Part shown: positions 25,653 through 35,707 of the stretch, in pieces
Position numbering within the stretch: the first letter of the stretch is position 1
Layout: the number at the start of each line of letters is the position of its first letter
From: Dactylis glomerata
Lineage: Eukaryota > Streptophyta > Magnoliopsida > Poales > Poaceae
DNA length: 64,000 nucleotides
Reading direction: 5' to 3'
NCBI GenBank assembly: GCA_007115705.1
Contig: QXEO01000431.1
Coordinates: 930,001 to 994,000 of the forward strand
Position numbers and translations under genes: made by a program
The notes under the pieces: generated by a model
The model's input: only the letters and a program-made list of their open reading frames with translations
The model's database searches: none
Told to the model about the DNA's origin: nothing

Positions 25653-26548
25653 TGCATAGAAAAGGAAGTGCTTTTTCTCCTAGCCGTGCCACAAATTGAC
25701 TCAGTGCCGCGATGCGTCCTGCGAGCTTCTGTACGTCGTGCAGCTTTGTTGGTTTCCCCATCGTTAGTGTTGCTTGGATCTTCTCTGGATTTGCCTCTAT
25801 TCCTCTTGCGGATACCAGGAATCCAAGGAGTTGCCCTACAGATACCCCAAAAGAGCATTTTGTTGGGTTAAGCTTGAGCTTGTACCTATTTAAGTTGTCG
25901 AAGGTTTCTGCTAGATCACTGATTAATGACTCTTCTTTTCTTATGGTGATGACCACGTTGTCGATGTAGACTTGAATGTTTCGTCCTATTTGACTTCCAA
26001 GGCAATTTTGCATCATCCTTTGGTAGGTTGCTCCTGCGTTTTTTTAAACCGAAAGGCATGACTTGGTAACAGAACACGCCGTATGGTGTTATAAAAGCTA
26101 TTTTTTCCTCATCTTCTTTCTTCAATTTGATCTGGTTGTAGCCAGAATATGCGTCCAGGAAAGAAAGCCTTGCGCACCCCGCTGTTGAGTCTATTATTTG
26201 ATCAATGCGAGGTAAGGGAAAGGGATCCTTCGGACAGTGCTTGTTGAGAGACATGTAGTCGACACATACTCTTTGTACGTCTATATTTTTCTTGGGGACT
26301 ATAACTAGATTAGATACCCAAGTCGACGTTTTGATTTCTTGGATGAATCCTGCATTTTCTACCCTATGTAACTCGGACGCTATTGCTTTCCTTTTGGGTT
26401 CATCAAATCTTCTCAATGGTTGTTTGACTGGCTTTGATTTGGGATCGACGTTTAGTGCATGCTCGACGAGTTCCCTGGGAACCCCTGGCATGTCCAAAGG
26501 ACACCAGGTGAAGATTTCCCAGCGCTCATGGAGGAACTTGGTGAGCAC
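25653..26548 (-). pseudogene. Element A reverse transcriptase
   Basis: Minus-strand RT of the Ty3/gypsy type: conserved blocks KQPLRRF, VIVPKKN, RVCVDYMSLNKHCPKDPFPLP, LSFLDAYSGYNQI, FITPYGVFCYQVMPFGLK. Seven consecutive T (26039-26045 on plus) give one A too many in what should be a GLKNAG block, so the frame shifts. The downstream part (25585-26016) resumes with the active-site box, which reads YIDN instead of YxDD at 25957-25968; the second metal-binding Asp is lost. Frameshift plus active-site change make this copy inactive. Confidence 0.9.
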
Positions 26549-26554
26549 GCTTTC

Positions 26555-28347
26555 CTATACGGGATCCAAGTTCACTGCTATGGAGGTGGTCCTATTTGGG
26601 TCCGTGGGGTGGACTTGGATCTTCTTTGAGTACTTAGTTGCATTGAAAGCTTGATCTGGCAGGGATCGTCCAACGTCGGGTAACACGTTGTGGTCGGTTT
26701 CACCTTTCAACCTTGTGTATTCTGCTGTCATGCCAAAAGTTTGTGCCAACCTGTTGAATTCTTTGTCATAAGTGTTGGATACTTCGAAACAGCCTTGAAC
26801 TGTGATTGTTCCTCTGGGTCCTGGGATCTTTAGCATAAGATATGCGTAGTGGGGTACTGCCATAAATTTTGCAAATGTTGGGCGCCCTAGGATTGCATGA
26901 TACTGTGAAGGCCAGTCCATGACTTCGAACTCCAGCTTCTCTCTGTAATAATTGTTGCTGTTGCCGAAGCAAACATCAAGTTCTATTTTCCTGAGAGGGT
27001 AATTTGCGCTTCCTGGTACTATTCCATGGAAAGAACAATCTGTTGGTTTTAGACTTTCTAGTGAGATGCACATTGCCCTCAGAGTTCTCGCGTATATTAG
27101 GTTTATGCTGCTTCCTACGTCCATGAATACTCTCCCGATGTCGTATCCCCCTATTTGTGCCTTTAGTACCATTGGTGCATGCCCTGGCCTGGGAACTTTC
27201 CTCGGGTGGTTCGCTCTGCTAAATCTAACTGGTTGATCAGACCATTGCAAGTACTCTGTAGTAGCTGGTGGTGATGATATTGCCAAGTTGACCTGTCTGG
27301 ATATGCTCTTCCGCTCTTTCTTCGACTTTGGTACTGGTTGGATCATTGCTGATATATATACTTTTGACTCCAGCTGTTTTGTGAGTCGTTGCATTTGGTA
27401 TCCCTGACTCATGCTTTTTCCTCCCTGTCGTGCTCCTTGGCTTGCATCCATGGCATTTTGCAACCTTAGGAAGGTTCTGCAATCCTTCATCTGGTAGTTG
27501 GAAACTCTTTTCCCATCTAGGTACGCATAATGGATGCGACAAGTACCATATAGCATGTCTTCTGCCGAAGGGCCCGAGTACTTTGGTTTCTCTGTTCCCC
27601 GACTATCTTTTGTTTGAAACTCTTTGTTTTCATAGCCTTCCTCGTCCCTTCTGTCATATCCCGTGGCTATCTGATTTTGCCTTCCGTGGTTGTCGCCATT
27701 GCGGTATCTTCGCCTTTGCCTGCTTGTTTTGTCGACTTCTGGTGAATGTCCCCTTTTGTTGTTATACGCATCTTCTCCATCGGCAAATCTGTTGGCTACT
27801 TCCATTAGTTCTGACACTGTCCTCGGTTTTATTATCCCTACCTCTTCCATGAGGTCTGAACAACGAAGTTCGGCCGAAAAGGCGTCTATTGCTCTTTCGT
27901 CGGAGATGTCTTCTGCAGAATTTTTGATGACACTCCAGCATTGTATGTAAGAGCGCAGAGTTTCATCTCTCCTCTGCACGCACGACTTAACTTCTTCCAA
28001 TGATGCTGGTCGTTAGTATGTTGAGCAAAAATTTCTTGCGAATTGGTTCTCTAGTTCTCCCCAACTTCCAATGGAATCGTTGGGTAGAGTATTCAACCAG
28101 GACCGTGCTGCACCGGTGAGGTGTAACTACAGACTTTGCATTGCCATTGCTCTTGTTCCTCTGAGTATTTGTACTGCTTGTAGGTAGTCTGATAACCATA
28201 GAGTGGGTTCTTGTGACCCATCATACTTTTCTTGATCGTGCGGTAAATTGAATCCTTTGGGTAGCCGCGTTTTGCAAACCCTACGGGTAAAGCATAACGC
28301 GCCCATCTCTTTTTCGTTGTCTTTGTAATTTTCTTCTCTACACGCAT
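26555..28347 (-). pseudogene. Element A gag C-terminal part and aspartic protease
   Basis: Minus-strand ORF of 481 codons (26555-28000), plus a preceding fragment at 28093-28347 in another frame. The N-terminal half is gag-like (CVQRRDETLRSYIQCW, RAIDAFSAEL, SELMEVANRFADGEDA). The protease box is FMDVGSSINLIYA, with Val where Ala/Thr is normal (C has DAGSG), followed by VMDWPSQYHAILGRPTF, the usual gypsy protease flap/ILGR region. It ends just before RT. Confidence 0.85.
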
Positions 28348-28393
28348 AATGTGAGTTGTTTACTCTTGCTTGTGCTATTATGTTCCTTGCATC

Positions 28394-29472
28394 CTACTTC
28401 CGTTTTTGGCATTTCTTGTCTTCTGAAGACTCGCTAGTTTCGTTCCGCGAGGATTTGCGCTTGACCTCTTCTTTTCGCCTTTCCCTATGATGTGTCGCCT
28501 TTTTCTCTAGAAGATTTCCCGTTAGCTTGTCTTCTACCAACCCGAGGCTTCGTATCACAACTTGATGCATGTGCTCCCGCGGGTCTCCAGGCTTTGGTTG
28601 TGTGGTTAGTAGGTATGCCTGTGCTGCTACCAATGCTGCTTTTGGTGTTTCTTGCACAAATTCTGCTTCCTCCTTGGGTGGGTTTGCGCTTAGGCTTTTC
28701 GTGTAGCTTTCTTCTATTGTCCGTGCTGTTGTCCTCCTGCAATGCTTCGGGTCTCTGTGCCTCTCCATGCTGGACTCTGATGAATCGCTGTACTCATCCC
28801 AATATCCTCTACTTGATGTGCTGTTGTAATCTTGGCTTCTCATAAACATGTCTCTTTCCTCCCTTAACTTCTTTCTGTGCTGGTGTAGCGCGTATTGATA
28901 TCCTATTAGAACTTCTCTTCTCGAATCTGCTGGTACATCTGTCCCTGATTATTGGCTGACATGATCATTCTCCACTCTCCGACAGAGATGTGGACTTTCT
29001 CCTTCTCCTTCTTTCCGTTGCTCCTTAATTTGTCGACTTGCATGTCGACCTCTTTGTTGTCTGCGTGATTATTTTCTTCTGCTACTTCAGTGATACTGAC
29101 GCATAACTGGTGTATGCTTCTGGAGACGCCGCTGCTTCTGCTGGCGAAATCCCTTGAACTGTCGTGCGACTTACCCATTGTTACTTCCACGTCGGGCTCT
29201 CCCCGAGTTTTGTCGAATTCCTCGAGTTTCTCTTGTAGATTTTCTGTTGCTGCTGGGCTGACCGGCGAGTTTGCCTCGCTAGAAGAGCCCACAGATGATC
29301 CAGACTTGGCGATTATTTTGGTTTTATTTGTCAACGGATAAGATTTCACCGGATTCGAAAGACAAGTTGAACCCGAAGGTCCAACATAGAAGCTCAGACT
29401 TCCGATTGTCAACTCTATCTTTTGATTTTCGTCGACTTTCGGACTGCTATTGGCTAAAAGCGAAAAAGCCAT
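28394..29472 (-). pseudogene. Element A gag N-terminal region
   Basis: The probable start is the ATG at 29472, about 27 bases past the PBS; it reads MAFSLLANSSPK and continues to a stop at 28906. A second block (28394-28849) follows in another frame. The first block is Ser/Glu-rich with KEKVHISVGEWRMIMSANNQG. A homologous block occurs in C at 45065-45706 (KVRLSAEEWGIIK; LTIGSLNFRVRSLGS). No enzymatic motif. Frames are broken at about 28900 and 28390. Confidence 0.7.
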
Positions 29473-29498
29473 CGAATTAATGATTCCAACGCCCAGAG

Positions 29499-29516
29499 TC
29501 CCCACGGTCGGCGCCA
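29499..29516 (-). other. Element A primer binding site
   Basis: On the minus strand TGGCGCCGACCGTGGGGA, two bases from the 5' LTR end. The same sequence is found in C at 52596-52613. TGGCGCC is complementary to the 3' end of a tRNA; the exact tRNA (Asp- or Glu-like) is not certain. Confidence 0.75.
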
Positions 29517-29518
29517 AT

Positions 29519-29852
29519 TGACGAGGGTTAACTCGACAAATGTCCGAGATGAAGGACTTTGGATTGGGAGATAGGGCGTCAGATGAACTCGAAGGTAAAA
29601 ATCAGTCGAACAAGGTGTGTATCGAAAGTAAATGTGGGTGTAAACCTGTCTTGCTTTTAATCTATCCCTTACCGTCCCCTCCTGGCCCCTATATATAGAT
29701 GGCCAGGTCTCAGGGATCGGGAGGGATCCGATACAGATTACAATATCGACATACGACATGAACTCATATTTTGACTAGCGTTACAATTGGTCCTAGCTTA
29801 ACGGGCCTCACGGGTTCTCAACTGACAGGCTCTATTATCTATACCCTTGTCA
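29519..29852 (-). repeat. Element A, 5' LTR
   Basis: 334 bp, TGACAAGGG ... ACCCTCGTCA on the minus strand. Differs from the 3' LTR at around 22 positions and two single-base indels by eye. Confidence 0.9.
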
Positions 29853-30946
29853 CGCAGTCTAAACAAGCTCCTTTTTGTACCACTTTTTTGCATGAAACTT
29901 TTTCTCTTTTCCAACACCATTCGAACCTTTTTGAAACAACTCTTTTGATGAAAACCAACATGGACCAGCGGTCAAAATACACCTTGATATAAAAATATAA
30001 CAAGATCTGAACAAAAATCAAGGCGAAAAATGAAAGCTAAACGCAGTTCTAGAAAAAGAAAACACTCGTTGAACGATAAGAGTGAAAAACGGAGTGTTCT
30101 TGGCAAATAAAAAGCAAGGCAACTTCTCCAAAAGAAATTTTTTGGGGTCCAACTATATATTGCAGCAAAAAAAAACTAAAAACTAAAGTAAAGACGCTCC
30201 AAGAAAAACGCATAGTGCATAAAGCAATAAAAATATAGTGTGTTGAAAGGTGACCTGATTTTTGCCGATGAAGAAGGGGCCCCTCGGGGGCATCCCCAAG
30301 CTTTGACGCTTGTACCTCTTGAATATTTCTTGGGGTGCATGGGCATCCCCAAGCTTGAGCTTTTATCCATTCTTCAACTCATCCCATCATTCTCCAATCC
30401 CTACACTTGAAAACTTCCTTCATACAAAACTCAACACAATTCTATTAGCAACATTAGTGTAAGCATAATAATGAATCAACCCCTTTTTGCTTCATATTTC
30501 AAATCAAAACCACCACATATAAAGCATATACTACTGTAGCAACTTCCCCAAAAGTTCTGTGATCAGAAGAACTAAAAAAGAAAGCGATCGAGAGGCAAAC
30601 ACAAATAATGGCAGAAATCTGTCAAAACAGAATAGCTGATAAAGGTCGATTTTTTCGAGGGTTTTTTGTTGCTCAAATCAAAAAGTGTAAAACTAATGAA
30701 ACTTTGGATATAACCTGGGGCATATGCACAAGAAATCACAGGTCAAAAAGATATTCTGAGAATTTTCACGAATTTTTACGGTGCAGCACCGAAATCTGTT
30801 TCAGGACAGCAACTTCCCCAAATCTTACCTCACTCAAATTAGAGGTTTCTCTTGGCACAACAACGAAATAAAAAGGATAAGGAGTGGTTATTACAGTAGT
30901 AACAAGACTCAAATAAAAGAAAAAGAATTGAAAGGAAAACAATGGG

Positions 30947-31560
30947 TTATCTCCCAAGAGTGCTTTTCTTTAACGCCTTTGAGCTAGGCGCAGAAATGTG
31001 CAAATCAAGTAATATCAAGTGATGAAGCATCAAGTTCATAATTTGCTCTTTTCCAACAAAAGGTTTCTCCTTCTTAAACTTAAGAGAAGATAAAATTGCA
31101 CTTAAAGTTTCCATAGATTTCTCTAGTTTCCCAATCCTAAGGTTTTGACTATCAAGAGTAGTGCTAGCTTCTAAAACGGTGATTCTCTTACCGATACTTT
31201 CTATCGCTTCATTAACTCGGCTAGCGTTATCAAGGATATTTGGCAAACTTTTTTTATAAAGAGCCTAGTTTTTCTATAACTTCCTCCAAAGTGGTCTCAG
31301 TTTTAACAACATGAATAGGTGGTACTCCCACTAAACTTTCTATTAAAGTGCATGCTTCAAGAGCGGGAGTACCCAGAAAATTACCTCCTGCAAGAGTATC
31401 AAGAATGTACCTATTCCAACTAGATATACAAACATAAAAATTTCCAAGGAGGATCATGGTAGAATGCTTCTTCGTACACCTATGATGAGAATTGCTAATA
31501 CGGTACCAAGCATCTTTCAAGCTCTCCCCCCTTGTTGCTTAAAAGTACAAACTTTAACTT
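30947..31560 (-). pseudogene. Element D degenerate Athila-like gag
   Basis: Two minus-strand frames (31254-31520 and 30947-31246) carry the recognisable Athila-type gag signature: KDAWYRISNSHHRCTKKHS, LLGNFYVCISSWNRYILDT, AGGNFLGTPALEA, then a coiled-coil-like tail (EAIESIGKRITVLEAS). Upstream 'FKQQGGRA' at 31517-31540 belongs to the same gag in another frame. It lies 190 bp from the PBS, as expected. Frameshifts and the lack of any pol make it non-functional. Confidence 0.7.
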
Positions 31561-31729
31561 CAGGATTACTCATTCTAACAAAACTAAAAGCAAGTAAACA
31601 AAAACAACTATAAAGGAAACTATTTTTTATATTTTTGATAAAAATGATGCAAGCAAAAATAAAGTAAAGCAAAACTAAAACAAAGTAACGGATGTGCGTG
31701 CGAAACTCCCCTTGCAGAAGGCTTCTTTC

Positions 31730-31747
31730 TCCCCGGCAACAGTGCCA
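31730..31747 (-). other. Element D primer binding site
   Basis: TGGCACTGTTGCCGGGGA on the minus strand, 12 bases from the middle LTR. It is one or two changes from the TGGCGCCGTTGCCGGGGA of B, which confirms that the LTR at 31760-33383 works as the 5' LTR for the internal region to its left. Confidence 0.8.
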
Positions 31748-31759
31748 GAAAATTATGCT

Positions 31760-33383
31760 TGATGTGGGCAGATAACCACCCAGTTGGAAACCCCAAGAGG
31801 AAGGTATGATGAGCACAGTAGTAAGTTTTCCCTCAGTAAGAAATCGAGGTTTATCGAACCAGTAGGAAAAGGCCAAACTTCAGAACGTGATGTCTGCTAG
31901 CTTCGCGACAGCTCCGGACAATTTATAAGGCGCCTCGTCCAGTGCTTCGCTTTGCACCAGAAACAACGTGGAACCTGCACACAACACAACCAAGTACTTT
32001 GCTCCCAACTTACGATGAGGTTGTCAATCTCACCGGTTTGCGGTAAACAAAGGTATGAGTGTATCGAGTGGAAAACAGTAGTAGTATGCGAGAAAGTAAA
32101 CATAGTAAAACGGTGTAACAATGTAAAGGAAATTGGACCGGGGACCACAGTTCACTAGTGGTGTCTCTAACAAAGATAAATAACAACATGCTGGGTAAAC
32201 AAATTACAGTTGGGCAATTGATAGAATAAAGATAACGTGCATATGTCACGAGGATCACTATGAGATTTACTCTGGGCATTACAACAAAATACATAGACCG
32301 CCATCCAACTGCATCTATGACTAATAATCCACCCACGGGGATATCATCCGAACACCCCACCAGTATTAAGTTGCGAACAACATATAACTGCATTAAGCAA
32401 AGTGTGTAATGTAAACAAAATGAATGTCCTTGGACACACGAATGTTGTTTTCTCCCTAGTGGCAACAGCACATCTACAACCTTAGAGGTTTCTGTCACTC
32501 CCCCAGATTAAATAGAGGCATGAACCCAATTATCAAGCATAAATACCCCCTCTTGGAGTCACTAGTATCTACTTGGCCAAGATAGCTACTAACAACGGAG
32601 AGCATGCAAGATCATAAACAACATAGAGATAACATAAGATAATATTCAGCACATCAACTTAACATAACACCAATATTCATCGGATCCCAACAAACACAGT
32701 ATGTAGAATTACACAAAGATGATCTCGATCATGTAAGGCAGCTCATGAGATCTAAACATGAAGCACATGGTGGAGAAGACAACCATCTAGCTACTGCTAT
32801 GGACCCATAGTCCAAGGTAGACTACTCACTCATCGCGCCGGAGGCAAGCATGGCGATGAAGAAGACCTCCGGTGGCGATTCCCCTCTCTGGCAGGGTGCC
32901 GGGAAGAGCTTCTGAACCCTCCCGATCTCGGGTCAACGATGGCGGGGGATCGCGATGTGTTTCTGGAAAATTGATTGGGTATTTAGGTTTTTTCCCATCG
33001 GGGGGTCTTTATAGGCGAAGGGGCAGCGTCAGAGGTGGACCAGGGGGCCCTCACCATAGGGCAGCGCGGCCACGGGCTGGGCCGTGCCCCTGGTGGTGAG
33101 GCTGGCCCCTGGCCCCTCTCTGTCTCCTCTTCGGTCTTCTGGAAGCTTCGTTAAATATTGGGATGTTCGGCTTTTGTTTCGTCCAATTCCGAGAATATTT
33201 CATGTGTAGCTTTTCTGAAACACAAAAACAGCAGAAAATAGGGAACTGACACTGTGGCATCTTGTTAATAGGTTAGTTCTAGAAAATGCATAAAAATGCC
33301 ACGAAGTGTAACAAAACACTAAGCAAATGGTGTAAGAACAAGCATGGAGCGTCAAAAATTATAGATACGTTTGAGACGTATCA
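31760..33383 (-). repeat. Element D, middle LTR shared by two internal regions
   Basis: 1,624 bp homologous to 10749-12382. On its left is a PBS (as for a 5' LTR); on its right is the PPT motif 'gcatccccaagctt' (as for a 3' LTR). One LTR serving both sides is the mark of LTR-LTR unequal recombination. Confidence 0.88.
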
Positions 33384-34226
33384 GCATCCCCAAGCTTAAC
33401 TCCTGCTCGTCCTCGAGTAAGTAAGTGATAACAAAAGAATTTTTTTTGTGGTGACATTCACCAACACAATCTTGATCATCTATGTAAGCATTGAGTGCTG
33501 GGATCAAAAGAACTTAAAACATGGGCATGAAAGACATAATCTTGATAGAAGAAACTTAGTAACCATGTTATAACATGAAAAAGAACACAAATGAAAGATC
33601 ATGAAAATGAAACAATGAAAGTTAAACGTGTGTTCAAATCATATGGAAAACATAGCAAATGGTTTTCAGCTTGTCCATCATGGAATAGAAAAACATAAAT
33701 ACATAGGACACCTTCAAGTTTAAGAGGGCGACTAGATACAAATAATTTAAGAACAAGTGAAACCAAAATCATGAATCAATCAATGATAACTTTGGGACTA
33801 TGCACATTAAACTCAGAATGACAACTATGCTCTCTTAGACGGTGCATAAAGGTAGAAGGTGATGACTCAACATAAAAGTAAAAGAAAGGCCCTTCGCAGA
33901 GGGAAGCAGTGATTGCAAGTTTTATAAACCTTCAAAAATTATGGTACTTACTAGCTTTGAGCTCTCATTGCCCCCATCATAGGCATCTTGAATGGTTAAA
34001 GTTAATGCGAGTACAATTATGAAGCATATGGTTGACAAATCATAAGTTGAAAACCTCGTGTCCCATGAAGTACGAATACCCAAACCTCATGCTACTTGAC
34101 TTAGAGTCCCAAGCAAGCTCTTTTCATTGTAAGTATACACGTATCATCGAGAACCGCCAACAGGGTACCTCCATGCCCGATGACATGGAACAAGCCCACA
34201 TCGAACTGACAGGACAAACAAACAAT
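33384..34226 (-). mobile_element. Element D, extra copy of the 3' internal segment
   Basis: Homologous to 12383-13136 plus 19789-19834, here without the B insertion, so it shows the empty site of B (gtaagtatacacg at 34130). It is joined at about 34226 directly to the truncated LTR; the 5' internal part and PBS of this unit are deleted. Confidence 0.8.
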
Positions 34227-34417
34227 GATTATTTCCTGTGTAACTTTTCTGAAATGCAAAAATAGCAGAAAATAGGGAACTAGCACTGTGGCATCTTGTT
34301 AATATGTTAGTTCCGGAAAATGCATAAAAATGACACGAAGTATAACAAAACACTAAGCAAATGGTGTCAGAACAAGCATGGAGCATCAAAAATTATAGAT
34401 ACGTTTGAGACGTATTA
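34227..34417 (-). repeat. Element D, truncated outer LTR
   Basis: 191 bp equal to the first part of the LTR (minus strand), ending at the outer edge in ...cgtatta instead of ...cgtatca. It is followed by the target duplication GGCGC. The remaining ~1.4 kb of this LTR is missing. Confidence 0.82.
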
Positions 34418-34422
34418 GGCGC

Positions 34423-35490
34423 GGCTCACCAACTCGCAGATCGCCACGGCGGTAGGAGTGGGTCAGGCAGCGCACAAGCTCGCAGTTCGCCATGGTGGCG
34501 GGTGTAGGTCAGGCAGCGCTCGGTGGCGGCTGGCAGTGGGGGCAATGCCATGGTCGGCAGATTCAGCGTCTGAGGTGGCGCTGCCATGCTAGGAGGTGGT
34601 CATCGGGTCCTTGGTACTCTGTCTTCCTGTGATGTCCCTCCCCAGTTGGCAGTGTCATTGTCTAGTGGGGTTTGGTCTAGACATGGTGCTAGTGTGGGTC
34701 TCGTTGATGGGACGGTGGATGCAGAGTTGCCTCCTCCTTCTGCAGGGCTAGTCGGCTTGGTCCCTCTTGATGTACAAGCTAATCAGAGTCTTGGTGTGGA
34801 AGATACGGGGTGAAAACCTTGGGCTTTGGTTTATGGCAAGAGTAGATGATGGCGACGTCTTGTATGTTTCGAAGGCATCACTGAGGTGATTCTCCCTGCT
34901 ACTTTCACTACCCTCTAGGGGAAACCCTAATCCATGGTTTGGATGATGGCGGTGCTCCTACGTGGTTTCCCCCTTGGGAGCATCATTCTTGGATGTGTAC
35001 ATCATTGCAGGACCTATAGCTGGTTTTTTGGAGGAGCAGTGCATGTCTCTAGCACATCGACAACATCGTTTCTTGGCGGTTTGGCGCAGTGGGGTCTCGA
35101 CGACAGTCGTGCCCTGATGAACTCGGGCAGGGCAGTGGCATCGTCTAGTGTCATGGTGGCATTGATGGTAGGTCTGGTGTGAGGCGTCACTTTAGTTTAC
35201 CACTCCAGAGATGGGTTGAAAGAAAGAGGTGGATGTGACCTCGGGGTTTTGTGCACAAGGCATTTCTTTGGATTATACCAAGGAGTCGCCGATGGCGATG
35301 GCCGAGGCACAAGGTGTCCAATCCTCTAGCTTTTGTACTAGTGTGCCGGTGCTTTGACACTTTTTTGGTGGCTTCAGCTTGTATGATCATTGTAAGGCCT
35401 CTGGCCGGTCTTTGTTGAATAAATAAAATAAAGCATGTCATATGTATGATGTATCTCTTCGATGCAGAGGCTTCAGCTGCCCTATTTCAA
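34423..35490 (+). mobile_element. LINE-like retroposon, right (3') part
   Basis: GC-rich, non-coding DNA continuing 10455-10748 across insertion D. Near the right end are 'aaggcctctggccggtc', 'gatgcagaggctt' and an A-run (35484-35489), features of 3' ends of grass LINEs and their truncated copies. Short ORFs (for example 34586-34813 and 34934-35182) have no recognisable domain. Flanking duplications could not be fixed. Confidence 0.45.
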
Positions 35491-35707
35491 AAAAGTAAAG
35501 TGTGATAAAAGTTGGCAAGAAATTCAGTTAATAACAGGTGAACTATATGGATAATAAAGTTTGGTAATTTCAAAGTGTGACAACAACCAAACATATGGGA
35601 AATTGCCTAGATTGACAAAGTGTGGCCGGGAACCAAACATCTTTTATGTATAAAAGGGACCACCGGTGATTCCCACTAGCCGTAGATCACAACAGATATT
35701 TTCTTTT

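Larger units (their letters stand above)
20800..29852 (-). mobile_element. Gypsy LTR retrotransposon 'A' (Tat/Athila-like pol order), minus strand
   Basis: 9,053 bp bounded by two 334-bp LTRs, inserted in D. Flanks are CACAG (20795-20799) and CGCAG (29853-29857), a 5-bp target duplication with one change; the related uninterrupted sequence in B (about 16840) reads ctgcg on the opposite strand. Minus-strand order: PBS, gag, protease, RT, RNase H, integrase, then a 2.2-kb segment before the 3' LTR carrying an antisense ORF. Integrase after RNase H marks it as Ty3/gypsy; extra ORFs between pol and the 3' LTR are typical of the Tat and Athila lineages. LTRs differ by about 6% by eye, and pol is broken in several places. 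Confidence 0.92.
29853..31759 (-). mobile_element. Element D internal region, PBS-proximal part
   Basis: Continuation of D to the right of insertion A. Its left end (cgcagtctaaacaagctcc) is the reverse of B's 'ggagcttgtgtagactgcg' at about 16828-16846, so D and B share this internal segment. 30260-30370 repeats the 'gcatccccaagctt' words. The gag remnant and PBS are listed separately. Confidence 0.75.
10749..34417 (-). mobile_element. Gypsy complex 'D' with three LTR copies (Athila-type, minus strand)
   Basis: One insertion unit flanked by the 5-bp target duplication GGCGC (10744-10748 and 34418-34422). Read along the minus strand: truncated LTR (34417-34227), 3' internal segment (34226-33384), full LTR (33383-31760), PBS and internal region (31759 leftwards, interrupted by A and B), PPT, full LTR (12382-10749). 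LTRs begin TGATACGTCTCAAACG. Two internal segments sit next to one shared middle LTR inside one target duplication, as expected from unequal recombination between LTRs of two copies. The only coding remnant is a degenerate Athila-like gag. The termini resemble the abundant Pooideae families whose LTRs start TGATACGTCTC; the exact family name is not certain. Confidence 0.85.
10419..35638. mobile_element. Remnant TIR DNA element hosting the whole left TE stack
   Basis: The 26 bases at 10419-10444 (starting gtttggtttctggtcac) are matched in inverted orientation at 35613-35638, 21 of 26 positions agreeing and all differences being transitions. 'Gtttggtt..ggccacactttgcca' is the kind of terminus seen in grass Tourist/Harbinger or hAT MITEs. 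Between the two arms lie only later insertions plus about 150 bp of AT-rich DNA on the right (35490-35612). No target duplication could be defined, so the superfamily is uncertain. Confidence 0.4.
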
